Below are positions 25,474-35,600 of a stretch of 64,000 nt of DNA, piece after piece (positions within the stretch are counted from its first letter, which is position 1; each line of letters starts with the position of its first letter). A program made the translations under genes and the position numbers. The notes beneath the pieces were generated by a model, which was given only the letters and a program-made list of their open reading frames with translations, had not been told where the DNA came from and made no database searches. The DNA is from Ruegeria halocynthiae (GTDB lineage Bacteria; Pseudomonadota; Alphaproteobacteria; Rhodobacterales; Rhodobacteraceae). The stretch lies in contig NZ_JQEZ01000002.1 of assembly GCF_000743705.1 (NCBI RefSeq), positions 727,374-791,373 of the forward strand, given 5' to 3'.

Positions 25474-26454
25474 ATGGAAAATCCGAACCTGCCATGGACC
25501 CGCAAGACCGCCGAAGCCCTGCATGATCTGCCCCTGATGGATCTGCTGTTTCGCGCACAGTCGGTACACCGCGAAAACTTTGACCCCAACAAGATCCAGA
25601 CGTCAAAGCTGTTGTCGATCAAAACCGGAGGCTGCGCTGAAGACTGCGCCTATTGCTCGCAGTCGGCGCGAAACGGGTCGAAACTGTCGGCCTCAAAACT
25701 GATCGAGGTCGAGCGTGTCCTGAGCCAGGCGCGCAAGGCGCGCGACGGTGGCGCGACCCGTTTCTGCATGGGGGCCGCCTGGCGCGAACCCAAGGACCGG
25801 GACATGGATGCCCTTGTGGCCATGGTCGAAGGTGTGCGCGATCTGGGCATGGAAACCTGCATGACCCTGGGCATGCTGGACGATGATCAGGTCTTTCGCC
25901 TGCGCGATGCCGGGCTGGACTATTACAACCACAACATCGACACGTCCGAGCGGTATTACCCCGAGGTCATCACCACCCGCACCTTTGCCGACCGGATCGA
26001 CACGATGAACCGTGTGCAGGACGCCGGGATCAAGGTGTGTTCCGGCGGCATTCTCGGGATGGGCGAAGAAGCCCAGGATCGGGTCGACATGCTGGTGACG
26101 CTGGCCAACTTGAACCCGGCCCCGGATTCGGTGCCGATCAACATGCTGATGCCGCAAGAAGACACCCCACTGGCCGACGCCAAACCGATCGACCCGATCG
26201 ACTTTGTCCGTGTCATCGCCCTGGCGCGCATCATGATGCCGCAATCTTATGTCCGCCTGTCCGCCGGTCGCAGTGAAATGAGCGACGAGCAGCAGGCCAT
26301 GTGTTTTCTGGCCGGGGCGAATTCGATCTTTGTAGGTGAAACTCTTCTGACGGCGGAAAACCCCGAAGAAGACACCGACGCCATCCTGTTTGCCAAGCTG
26401 GGGCTGCAAGCGGAAACCCCTGCCGGGCAATCCTGTGCGGATGCTGCTGAATGA
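25474..26454 (+). CDS. bioB: Biotin synthase BioB
   Basis: A 326-residue radical SAM enzyme inserting sulfur into dethiobiotin. The CX3CX2C motif is at Cys54, Cys58 and Cys61 (CAEDCAYC), followed by SQSAR. Later motifs include [22 protein letters not shown] and [11 protein letters not shown]. The C-terminal SAGRSEM segment contributes the second cluster site. The start is unusual because a BioR-type box directly precedes the ATG. It overlaps bioF by 4 nt and heads a six-gene coupled operon. Confidence 0.96.
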   Translation: MENPNLPWTRKTAEALHDLPLMDLLFRAQSVHRENFDPNKIQTSKLLSIKTGGCAEDCAYCSQSARNGSKLSASKLIEVERVLSQARKARDGGATRFCMGAAWREPKDRDMDALVAMVEGVRDLGMETCMTLGMLDDDQVFRLRDAGLDYYNHNIDTSERYYPEVITTRTFADRIDTMNRVQDAGIKVCSGGILGMGEEAQDRVDMLVTLANLNPAPDSVPINMLMPQEDTPLADAKPIDPIDFVRVIALARIMMPQSYVRLSAGRSEMSDEQQAMCFLAGANSIFVGETLLTAENPEEDTDAILFAKLGLQAETPAGQSCADAAE

Positions 26455-27584
26455 AGGTTCTTAGCCGCCTGCACTCTGTGCTTGAGGTTCTGGACAATCG
26501 GCATCGCCGCCGGGCGCTGACCGCGCGGCAGGGCCTGGACTTTGCGTCCAACGATTATCTTGGCCTGTCGCAATCGCCGGTGCTGAAGCGGGCGGCGCAG
26601 CAGGCGCTGGATCGCGGCGTGCCGCTGGGATCGGGCGGATCGCGGCTGTTGCGGGGCAATCACCCCGAACACGAAGCCCTTGAACAAGAGGCCGCCGCTT
26701 TCTTCGGCACCGAGGCCGCCCTGTTCATGGGCGGCGGGTTTCAGGCCAATCAGGCGATTTTTTCGACCCTGCCAGCAGCCGAGGACCTGATCCTGCATGA
26801 TGCGCTGGTGCATGCCAGCGCGCATGAAGGTATGCGTCTGGGCCGCGCGGACACGCGGGCATTTGCCCATAATGACGTGCAGGCCGCGCGGCACGGCATT
26901 GCCGAATGGCGCGCCGCCGGTGGGCGCGGGCAAATCTGGATTGCGGTCGAAAGCGTCTATTCCATGGAAGGCGACATCGCCCCGCTGCAAGAGCTGGCCG
27001 ATCTGGCCCGCGAATACGGCGCGATCCTTGTGGTCGACGAGGCCCATGCAACCGGCGTTTTCGGACATCAAGGCAAAGGTCTGGCCCACGGCCTGAAGGC
27101 CGACCTGCTGACCCTGCACACCTGTGGTAAGGGTCTGGGGGTTTCGGGCGGGTTGATTTGCGGGGCCCGTGTGATGATCGACACGCTGATCAATCGCGCG
27201 CGACCCTTCATTTTTGCCACTGCCCCTGCGCCGTTCAATGCGGCGCTGGTCCGGGCGGCATTGCGCCAGCTGCAAACGGACCAAGACCTGACCGGGGTCG
27301 CACGTGACCGCATGCGACACGCGCACGCCGAGGCACAGCGCAACGGGGTTCCACAAGCCGCGCTGAACAGTCAGATCATCCCGGTAATTCTGGGCGACGA
27401 AGCCCGAACGATGGACACAGCCGCCGCTTTGCAGGCCAAGGGCTTTGACATTCGCGGCATCCGCCCGCCGACAGTTCCGCGCGGCACGTCACGTCTGCGG
27501 GTGTCCATCACCGGCAATGTCGACAACTCTGACATCACCGCGCTGTTTGAAACGCTTGCCCGCTACCGGAAAGAGGCCGCATGA
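26451..27584 (+). CDS. bioF: 8-amino-7-oxononanoate synthase BioF
   Basis: A 377-residue PLP enzyme condensing pimeloyl-ACP with alanine. Family features are [10 protein letters not shown] at the N-terminus, [18 protein letters not shown], and the [11 protein letters not shown] motif. The PLP lysine is in [13 protein letters not shown] overlaps lie on both sides. Typical length. Confidence 0.95.
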   Translation: MKVLSRLHSVLEVLDNRHRRRALTARQGLDFASNDYLGLSQSPVLKRAAQQALDRGVPLGSGGSRLLRGNHPEHEALEQEAAAFFGTEAALFMGGGFQANQAIFSTLPAAEDLILHDALVHASAHEGMRLGRADTRAFAHNDVQAARHGIAEWRAAGGRGQIWIAVESVYSMEGDIAPLQELADLAREYGAILVVDEAHATGVFGHQGKGLAHGLKADLLTLHTCGKGLGVSGGLICGARVMIDTLINRARPFIFATAPAPFNAALVRAALRQLQTDQDLTGVARDRMRHAHAEAQRNGVPQAALNSQIIPVILGDEARTMDTAAALQAKGFDIRGIRPPTVPRGTSRLRVSITGNVDNSDITALFETLARYRKEAA

Positions 27585-28201
27585 ACCCTGTGATCGTCAC
27601 CGGCACCGACACGGATGTCGGCAAAACCGTATTTGCCGCGGGCCTGACGGCCGCGCTGGGTGCGCGCTATTGGAAACCGGTACAATCCGGTCTTGCGGAC
27701 GCGACCGATTCAGAAACGATCCGCGCCTTGTCCGGGGCCGAGGTGATCCCCGAGGTATATCTGCTAAACAAACCGGCCTCGCCGCATTTGTCGGCCGAGG
27801 ATATGGGGCTGGAAATCGCAGCGGACCGCCTTGCCTTGCCGCCTGTCTCTGGCCCTTTGGTCGTTGAGGGTGCGGGTGGCGTCATGGTACCGCTGAACCG
27901 CAAGCTGTTTTTTCTGGACCTGATTGCACAATGGCAGGCACCGGTGGTTCTGGTGGCGCGCACGGCGCTGGGAACGATCAACCACACCAGCCTGTCGCTG
28001 ATGGCCCTGCGAAATGCGGGGTGTACGGTGATTGGCGTGGCTTTTGTCGGCGATGCGGAACCTCAGGTCGAACAGACAATTGCCGACATGTGCGCGGCCC
28101 GGCATCTTGGGCGGCTGCCGTATCTTGATCCCCTGTCGCGCAAGACCCTGTCCGATGCGTTCACAGCCATCGACGTCGACACAATCCGGAGCGCCCTGTG
28201 A
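27581..28201 (+). CDS. bioD: Dethiobiotin synthetase BioD
   Basis: A 206-residue ATP-dependent carboxylase-type ligase. P-loop GTDTDVGKT is at residues 6-14. KPVQSG follows, and VEGAGGVMVPLN is the second family motif. It closes the ureido ring of biotin. It overlaps bioF and bioA by 4 nt each. Confidence 0.95.
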   Translation: MNPVIVTGTDTDVGKTVFAAGLTAALGARYWKPVQSGLADATDSETIRALSGAEVIPEVYLLNKPASPHLSAEDMGLEIAADRLALPPVSGPLVVEGAGGVMVPLNRKLFFLDLIAQWQAPVVLVARTALGTINHTSLSLMALRNAGCTVIGVAFVGDAEPQVEQTIADMCAARHLGRLPYLDPLSRKTLSDAFTAIDVDTIRSAL

Positions 28202-29484
28202 CCCCGCTGGACTTTGACGCCCGCCATCTGTGGCACCCGTATACAAATGTTCTCGACCCCGGCCCGATGCATCTGATTACCGGGGCCGATGGGGTTTGGC
28301 TGACCCGCGACGACGGAACCAGAATGATTGACGCGATGTCGTCCTGGTGGTGCGCGGTGCACGGGCATCGTCACCCTGCGATCACCGGCGCGATGCAGGC
28401 ACAGTTGCAGCAAATGCCGCACGTGATGTTCGGTGGGCTGACCCATCAGCCAGCGATTGACCTGGGCCGCACGCTGGTCGGGCTGCTGCCTGACGGTCTG
28501 GATCGCATATTCTACAGCGACAGCGGATCGGTCGCGATCGAAGTGGCGCTGAAGATGGCGGTGCAATATCAGATGGCGCTGGGACGAACCGGGCGCACCC
28601 AATTCGCCACCATTCGCGGCGGCTATCACGGAGACACCTGGAAAGCGATGAGCGTGTGCGACCCCGTCAACGGGATGCACGGTTTGTTCAGTGGCGCCCT
28701 GTCGATCCAGCATTTCCTGCCCCGTCCGCAAATCCAGTTTGATCAGGAATGGTCCGAGGACACAGACGTGAACGGCCTGTCAGCGCTGCAAGAGCTGCTG
28801 GACACCAAAGCCGATCAGATTGCGGCCCTGATCCTTGAACCTGTCGTTCAGGGCGCGGGGGGGATGTATTTCTACCACCCGGAATGGCTGCGAAAAGCGC
28901 ATGAGATGTGCAAGGCACATGATGTGCTGGTCATCTTCGATGAGATCGCCACCGGGTTCGGGCGCACCGGAGAGCTGTTTGCGATGCACCACGCCGGTGT
29001 GGTGCCGGATATCATATGCCTGGGCAAGGCCCTGACCGGGGGCCATATCACCCTGGCCGCCACCGTGACCACCGAAACCGTTGCGCGCAGGATTGGCGAA
29101 AGCGACGCCAGCGTCCTGATGCACGGGCCGACCTATATGGCCAACCCGCTGGCCTGTGCGGCGGCGGTCGCCAGCCTTGAACAGTTGTCGGCAAGAGATT
29201 GGCGCGCCGAGGTTCGCGCGATCTCTGCCCAGCTTACGCAGGAGCTTTCCCCGGCGCGCGGGTTACCGGGGGTCGCTGACGTGCGGGTGTTGGGTGCGAT
29301 CGGGGTCATCGAAATGGAGGCATGGGTCGATCCCGCAATCGCCCATGGGCTGGCCCCGGAAACCGGCGTCTGGCTGCGCCCGTTTGCCCGCAACATCTAT
29401 TGCATGCCGCCCTATATCATCTCGCCCGATGAGTTGAGCCGCGTGAGCGCAGCCATGGTGTCTCTGGCCCGGGGCATGTCATGA
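28198..29484 (+). CDS. bioA: Adenosylmethionine-8-amino-7-oxononanoate aminotransferase BioA
   Basis: A 428-residue class III aminotransferase with a GTG start at 28198 that overlaps the bioD stop (GTGA). HLWHPYTNV at the N-terminus and MSSWWCAVHGH are BioA signatures. FDEIATGFGRTG and CLGKALTGG, with the PLP lysine, follow. It converts KAPA to DAPA. Confidence 0.95.
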   Translation: MTPLDFDARHLWHPYTNVLDPGPMHLITGADGVWLTRDDGTRMIDAMSSWWCAVHGHRHPAITGAMQAQLQQMPHVMFGGLTHQPAIDLGRTLVGLLPDGLDRIFYSDSGSVAIEVALKMAVQYQMALGRTGRTQFATIRGGYHGDTWKAMSVCDPVNGMHGLFSGALSIQHFLPRPQIQFDQEWSEDTDVNGLSALQELLDTKADQIAALILEPVVQGAGGMYFYHPEWLRKAHEMCKAHDVLVIFDEIATGFGRTGELFAMHHAGVVPDIICLGKALTGGHITLAATVTTETVARRIGESDASVLMHGPTYMANPLACAAAVASLEQLSARDWRAEVRAISAQLTQELSPARGLPGVADVRVLGAIGVIEMEAWVDPAIAHGLAPETGVWLRPFARNIYCMPPYIISPDELSRVSAAMVSLARGMS

Positions 29485-30101
29485 GGCATCAGTGGCTGTC
29501 GCGGTCAGGCACCCAGGAGTTGATTTTGGTGTTCGGGGGCTGGGCCCTTGGCGCGGCCCCTTTTGCGGGCATGACAGGGGATCAGGACGTTCTGCTGGTG
29601 GATGACTATACCCGACTGGACGATTCCGTGCCGGTTCTGGCCGAATATGACCGGGTTTGCCTTATGGCCTTTTCCTTTGGTGTGGCGTCAGCCGCCCATT
29701 GGTTGAACCAGACGGGGTTCAGACCCACGCGCCTGGTCGCGGTCAGCGGCACGCTGTTCCCCGCTGACGCCCAGCGCGGCATTGCGCCGGACATGATCCG
29801 TGCCACGGCGGATCAATTGACCACAGACAGTTTTACCCGGTTCTGCCGCCGCGCTGGTCTGGAAACCGCCGCACCGCAAATTGACTTTGATGCGGCCCGG
29901 AACGAGCTGCACGCGGTGATCGCTCGCGGCCCGGCCCCCGCGTATAAATTCGACCGCATATGGATTCCACAGCGGGATCGGATCATTCCCACACGCGCGC
30001 AAGAGGCCGCATGGGTATCCCAACAGGACGCCATCCGCAGCATCCCGGCCCCGCACACCCCGTTTCGCGCCGGGCAGGATTGGGCAGGGTGGATCACGTG
30101 A
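29481..30101 (+). CDS. bioG: Pimeloyl-ACP methyl ester esterase BioG
   Basis: A 206-residue alpha/beta-hydrolase-like protein of the BioG (DUF452) type, an alternative to BioH. The nucleophile motif is AFSFGVAS near residue 65, a Ser flanked by F and F-G rather than the strict GXSXG. IPQRDRIIPTRAQEAAW provides the Asp region and PAPHTPF the His. It removes the methyl ester placed by BioC. ATGA and GTGA overlaps lie at either end. Confidence 0.9.
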   Translation: MRHQWLSRSGTQELILVFGGWALGAAPFAGMTGDQDVLLVDDYTRLDDSVPVLAEYDRVCLMAFSFGVASAAHWLNQTGFRPTRLVAVSGTLFPADAQRGIAPDMIRATADQLTTDSFTRFCRRAGLETAAPQIDFDAARNELHAVIARGPAPAYKFDRIWIPQRDRIIPTRAQEAAWVSQQDAIRSIPAPHTPFRAGQDWAGWIT

Positions 30102-30856
30102 ACACCCAAAGCACCGCGCGCGTTCAGCGCAGCTTTAGCCGCAGTTTTGGAACCTATCACGAGTCAGCCGGTCAGCAGGCCCGGATCGCAGGGCATTTGG
30201 TGCAGGAACTGCGCAACAGCGGCGCACCAAAGCAGTTTTCATCCGCCTTGGAATTTGGCTGCGGCACCGGCCACCTGACACACCAGCTTTGCACGGCATT
30301 CGAATTGGGTGCGCTGACGATCAACGATCTGTCGCCAGAGGCCCACCAAACCGCAACCGACGTTGGGGCCAATTTTCTGTGCGGCGATGCCGAAACCGTC
30401 GATTGGCCCGATCAGCCCGATCTGGTTGCCTCGGCGTCAATGATCCAGTGGTTGCCCGACCCGACCGCATTCCTGCGCCGGATCGCCTCCGCCCTGGCCC
30501 CCGGCGGTTGGCTGGTTGTTTCGGGTTTTGGCCCCGAACAATACCGGGAACTGGTTCAGATCGGCACGGCGGCCAAGGCACCGGGGTTGCGCCAACCCGC
30601 CGATCTGGCCGCCGCTGTACAAGGTGATCTTGAAATCATGAGCACGGGTGAAAGCCTGCGGCAGATGCACTTTGCCTCGCCGCGAAAGGTGCTTGAACAC
30701 CTTCGGCAAACCGGCGTGAACGGGCGCGCGCAAAGACCCTGGACCAGATCCACGCTTGCACGGTTTACAGACGAGTATGCCCAGCAATTCACCACCGAGG
30801 CCGGCGTATCGCTGACCTACCACCCGACCTGGATCATCGCCCGCAAACGCGGCTGA
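30098..30856 (+). CDS. bioC: Malonyl-ACP O-methyltransferase BioC
   Basis: A 252-residue SAM methyltransferase. The GTG at 30098 is chosen because it overlaps the bioG stop; the frame is open upstream within bioG. Motif I is LEFGCGTGHLT near residue 50. SFGTYHESA at the N-terminus, SASMIQWLPDP, and LAPGGWLVVSGFG follow, as in BioC. It starts pimelate synthesis by methylating malonyl-ACP. It is the last gene of the bio operon, 5 nt from the convergent gntR gene. Confidence 0.92.
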   Translation: MNTQSTARVQRSFSRSFGTYHESAGQQARIAGHLVQELRNSGAPKQFSSALEFGCGTGHLTHQLCTAFELGALTINDLSPEAHQTATDVGANFLCGDAETVDWPDQPDLVASASMIQWLPDPTAFLRRIASALAPGGWLVVSGFGPEQYRELVQIGTAAKAPGLRQPADLAAAVQGDLEIMSTGESLRQMHFASPRKVLEHLRQTGVNGRAQRPWTRSTLARFTDEYAQQFTTEAGVSLTYHPTWIIARKRG

Positions 30857-30861
30857 GCGCG

Positions 30862-31470
30862 TCAGGCCAAACGGTTCAGATGGCGCTGCATCACCGAATG
30901 CGCCCGCGCGGTGTCCCGGTCCTTGATAGCGGCCAGGATTGCCGCGTGATCCGGATCGTCGCGCTTGCGCCACCGGGCCGTGTGACGCTTGTTGAAATGC
31001 CAGGCGTACAACAATTGCAGGTTCCGGATTTCGGCAATCAGGCGCGACATCTGGCAGCCCGCGATAACGGCCATATGAAAGCGTTGGTTGGCCTCCTCCC
31101 AATCCTCGGCGGTTTCGGCCTCATTGCATTGTTCGTGCGAGGCTTCGATCTGCGCGATCTGCGCATAGGTGAGGTTCGGAACGGAATACCGCAGCGCGAC
31201 CGGCTCCAGCGCGCGCCGCATCACGCGCACCTCCTGGGCTGCGTTCTGGTCCATGGGCGCAACACACATGCCCCGGCGCGGCAGACCGGTCACCAGCCCC
31301 TGCGACGCTAGGTTAAGCAGCGCCTCACGGACAGTAACCTGGCTGACGCCGAATTCACGGGCAATCAAATCCTGCCTCAGCTTTTCGCCGGGCTGAAACG
31401 CGCCCCGAACAATTCTTGCCGACAGTTTGTACGCAATGTCGTCCGATTTCTTGACTTGTAAGTCCGACAC
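30862..31470 (-). CDS. GntR/FadR-family (FCD) transcriptional regulator, BioR candidate
   Basis: A 202-residue regulator from a GTG at 31470 with GGGGG upstream. The frame is open much further, but that part has no family character. The N-terminal winged helix is LRQDLIAREFGVSQVTVREALLNLASQGLV; the C-terminal FCD helices include RRALEPVALR, ANQRFHMAV and DDPDHAAILAAI. BioR repressors belong to the GntR family, and this gene ends 5 nt from bioC, so it could be BioR. However, it is also divergent from an SMP-30 lactonase gene, the arrangement of a local sugar-acid regulator. Both readings are open. Confidence 0.85.
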   Translation of the reverse strand: MSDLQVKKSDDIAYKLSARIVRGAFQPGEKLRQDLIAREFGVSQVTVREALLNLASQGLVTGLPRRGMCVAPMDQNAAQEVRVMRRALEPVALRYSVPNLTYAQIAQIEASHEQCNEAETAEDWEEANQRFHMAVIAGCQMSRLIAEIRNLQLLYAWHFNKRHTARWRKRDDPDHAAILAAIKDRDTARAHSVMQRHLNRLA

Positions 31471-31630
31471 TGTGCCCCCGCCGTTTCGGTGAAATGAATT
31501 CTGCTTCGGAACGATTATCGCCATGTGCCGTATTGGGCAACAGACCAACGCAAGTCCTGATCCGGCATTGGGCTTGTAACACACAGGGATACGGTCAAGA
31601 ATTCCAACAGGGCAATGATGGAGCAGCAGG

Positions 31631-32554
31631 ATGGCGTTGGAACTGAAAGAAATGTGCAGCGGGTTGGGGTTTCCCGAAGGCCCGGTTGCAATGAAGGACG
31701 GATCGGTGCTGTTCGTTGACATCAAGGAACAAACCCTGGCGCGTCTTGCGCCCGACGGGCAGGTCAGCGTCGTGGCCAAGATACCGGGCGGACCCAACGG
31801 GGTGGCGATTGGCCCGGATGGGGCGGCCTATGTCTGCAACAATGGCGGGGTCTACAGCTTTGTGCCCTTCGGGCCTGACAAGATCACGGTTCCGGCCCCG
31901 ATCCGGCCAAATTACACGGGTGGATCCGTGCATCGGGTGGATTTGCAAACCGGGGCCGTGTCGCTGCTGTTCGATGCCTATCAAGGCACGCGGCTGATCG
32001 CGCCGGACGATCTGGTGTTCGACGCCTCTGGTGGCTTCTGGTTCACCGATACCGGGATCGAGGACGAAGAATCCACCCGCTATGGCGGGCTGTATTACGC
32101 CACGATCGACGGCAAAACCCTGATCAAGGCGGCCACGATCCCCATGCCCAACGGGGTTGGCCTGTCACCGGATGGCAAAACCGTCTACGTCTCGGACACT
32201 GTGTTCGGGCGTCTCTGGGCGATGGAGATCACGGGGCCGGGGCAAGTCAAATCCGGGCCGATCCCCGGAATGCCCGGAAATGTCGTGCAGACGCTGCCGG
32301 GGTACCAATGGCTTGACAGCCTCAAGGTTGAAGAGGACGGCCGCGTCTGCGTCGGCACGATTTTCAACGGCGGGATCACGGTTTTCGGGCTGGATGGCAC
32401 GACCGAGCACGTCGAAACCCCCGATCTGTTCACGACCAACATGTGTTTCGGCGGCAGCGACATGCGGGATTTGTGGATCACGGCCTCAAGCACAGGTAAA
32501 ATCTATAAGACCCGGTGGCCACGTCCGGGGTTAAAGCTGGAATTCAACGCGTAA
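31631..32554 (+). CDS. SMP-30/gluconolactonase-like beta-propeller lactonase
   Basis: A 307-residue protein of the SMP-30/LRE family. GFPEGPVAMKDG holds the metal-binding Glu. GGPNGVAIGPDG, APDDLVFDASGGFWFTDTG and MPNGVGLSPDGKTVYVSD are repeated propeller blades with the usual Asn and Asp metal ligands. No signal peptide, so it is cytoplasmic. Family members hydrolyse sugar lactones; the substrate here is unknown. It is divergent from the GntR regulator with a 160-nt shared upstream region. Confidence 0.87.
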   Translation: MALELKEMCSGLGFPEGPVAMKDGSVLFVDIKEQTLARLAPDGQVSVVAKIPGGPNGVAIGPDGAAYVCNNGGVYSFVPFGPDKITVPAPIRPNYTGGSVHRVDLQTGAVSLLFDAYQGTRLIAPDDLVFDASGGFWFTDTGIEDEESTRYGGLYYATIDGKTLIKAATIPMPNGVGLSPDGKTVYVSDTVFGRLWAMEITGPGQVKSGPIPGMPGNVVQTLPGYQWLDSLKVEEDGRVCVGTIFNGGITVFGLDGTTEHVETPDLFTTNMCFGGSDMRDLWITASSTGKIYKTRWPRPGLKLEFNA

Positions 32555-32682
32555 TATTTCGCGATTACAGCACACACGCAGATATCCGTGACATTTTCAC
32601 TGCCATTTGATGACGCTGTTAACACCTTCCGTTGGGGATGCCTTGGCGGAGCGTGGCAGGGTGTTGTACACCGTTAAACAAC

Positions 32683-35600
32683 ATGGGGGACAACACAGAT
32701 AATCCTGCGCGGCAGTCAGCAGATCTTGGCCAAAGACGCCAAGTGTCGGTGCTGTTTGCCGATATGGTCGGATATACGGCGATTGTCGCAGGGCTAGAGG
32801 ACGAAAAGGCCCTGGAATTCGTCCGCATGGTCTACGAAAAGCTGGTGCGCGCGGTCGAGGATCATGGCGGCACGGTGCGCGACTTTGCCGGCGACAGCAT
32901 CATGGCGCTTTTCGGGATACCAGACGCACTGGAAGACCCCGCCCTGCGTGCCTGCCGCGCGGCAATGTCGATCCATGAATCGTTCAACGCAGCTGCGGCA
33001 GACATCGAAACCCGGTTCGGGGTGCGCCCGACCATGCGTGTCGGGGTTAGTTCGGGCACAGTCCTGATGGCGGCGGTACAAGGCAAAGGCAGCCCGATCA
33101 CAGCCGTGGGCAGCACGGTAAATCTGGCTGCACGAGTGGAAAACCTGGCGCCATCCGGCAGCAGCCTGGTGTGTGATACCACGCGCGGACTGGTGGAATG
33201 GGTGACCGAGCTGAGCTTTTTCGGCGAGCATCAGATCAAGGGTCTTTCCACCGCACAGAAGCTGTGGCAGCTGCAATCCATTCACGACGACGCAACCCGC
33301 TTTGATGCCTCGGTCGCGCAGGGACTAAGCAGTTATGTTGGCCGCACCAATGAGCTGAACGCGATGTCGGCTGCGCTGACCCGGTCAAAACCCAGACGTT
33401 CGATCATTGATCTTGTGGCAGAGCCCGGGCTGGGTAAAACGCGCCTTGTCTTTGAATTTCTGCATCGGGTGCTGGCAGATGACGTCACGGTTCTGACCGG
33501 ATATTGCTTTGCAGACGGACAACAGATTCCATTCCTGCCGTTTCTGGAGATCATTCGGAAGTCCTTTCAAATCCGGGATGTGGACAACCCGCTGCTGGTA
33601 CAGAAAAAGCTGGAAATTGGCCTCAATATCTTGGGTATGCTTTCGCAGCAGAACCTGGGCCTGATGATGAACCTTCTGGGGTTGGAACCCCCTGTGGGGT
33701 CTTTGGATGGATTGGACGGCGTTCTGATCGGTTTGCGAACGCGCGGGCTGATGATGGACCTGCTGCGGGAAAAATGCGCCCGCGACCGGGTCATTTTGTT
33801 GATCGAAGACAGCCACTGGATTGACAGCGCCTCAGAAGACCTTCTGGCGATCATCATCGACGACCTAGACCTTTCAAACCTGTTGATCATTCAGACACGA
33901 CGCCCAGAGTACACGCCGGATTGGCTGAACCAAACTGGCGTGATGCGCGTGACCCTGAACCCCTTGGGGATCCGGGATATTGCCAATCTGGCGCAAAACC
34001 GCCTTGGGGTGACCGATCTGCCGGGCGGCCTGGCAGAGCAGCTGACCGAGCGTGCCGGGGGAAATCCACTGTTTGGTGAGGAAATCCTGAGCTTCCTGCT
34101 GGATCAGGGGGTTTTACGCATCGACGGGGACACGGCATGTTTCGACGCCGAGATCAGCGACAGTGGCCTTCCCATCACGATGCGCAGCTTGCTGACCGCC
34201 AGAATTGAACGCCTTGCCCCCGAGGACCGCGAACTGCTGCAGGCCGCCGCTGTGATAGGACGTCGGTTTGACCCTGGCTTGTTGTCGCAACTTATCGAGA
34301 ACGCCAAGGACGCCGGTGCCGCGCTGCAAAGGTTGCAAACGCAAGACGTATTGTACCGCGAGGTGAACTCGTCGGATTACGTCTTCAAACATGTGCTGTT
34401 GCGGGACTCGGTCTATGAAAGCCTTGTTTCGTCGCGCCGGTCGGAATTGCATCTGGCCATCGCAGACGCCCTTGCCTTTCGAAACGCAAACCGCCTGCAA
34501 GAGGTGGCCGAAACGCTGGCGTATCACTATGGGCAGACGGATCGCACGGATCAGGCATTTCGGTACAGCGCCATGGCCGGCGACAAAAGCCTGGGTGTCT
34601 ATTCGCTGGACGAAGCAGATCGGTACTTTGTGTCCGCCTTAGAGCTGTATCAAAGCGACCCGGACTGCGCCACGCACGAACAATTTGCGCAATTTCTGGC
34701 CAGCTTTGCGTTGTGTTCCAATATCTCTCTGCGGGTCAAAACGATTATTGATCTGGCGGGCACAGTGCGCCCGATTCTGGAGCAGGTGGGTGACAGCCAG
34801 CACCACGCCTTGTTTCTGCACCACTATGTCTCGTGCCTTGTGTGCAACGGCAAATACCACGAAGCGCATTGGGTACAGCGGGACCTGACAGAAATGGCCC
34901 AACGTCTGGGGGATCCTGCATCCCGGGCCTATGCCATGGTGAACGAACTTTCGGTGTCGATCTATCATCAGCCCATTGAGAACGCGCAATTTGAGGCTCG
35001 CAAGCGGGAAATCGAAGCCGTCCTGGAAAAGATCGACGACGCCTATATTCAGAACTTCTTTCTCGCGACGGTCGGTTGGAACGAGCTGACCCGTGGTCGT
35101 GTGGCACGGGCCCATGCCACCTCGGACCGGATGATCGCGGTTGGAAAATCCAAGAATGACCCGCGCGCGCTGGGATACGGAAAAGCGATGAAGGCGCTGA
35201 TCGCAATGGTCACGGATGACCATGAGCTGGCCTTTGAAATGGCGGAAGAAGCGCGCCAAGTCTCGCGGGCCGAGTTTGAGCTGGCGATTGCCAAGGCCGC
35301 CTGCGTCGGCGCCATGGTGCCGTTGGAAAAGCCGGACGCGATCGAGACCATTCAGCAGCATATCAAGGCGTGTGACGAAAAAGGCTGGGCGTTGTTCACC
35401 TTTGGCCCTGCAACGATGCTGGGTGTGGGATATGCGATGAACGGTCAGGTCGCCGACGGGCTGCGACAGGTTGAATCGGCCATTCAGAAACGCACGGATG
35501 AGGGCACCTTGATATCCGCCGACTGGGCCCGCCTGTTCCTGTGCGAGCTGTATCTGGCCATCCTGACCGGGGAAGGCGGCGGTTCGTTGGGGGTTCTGTT

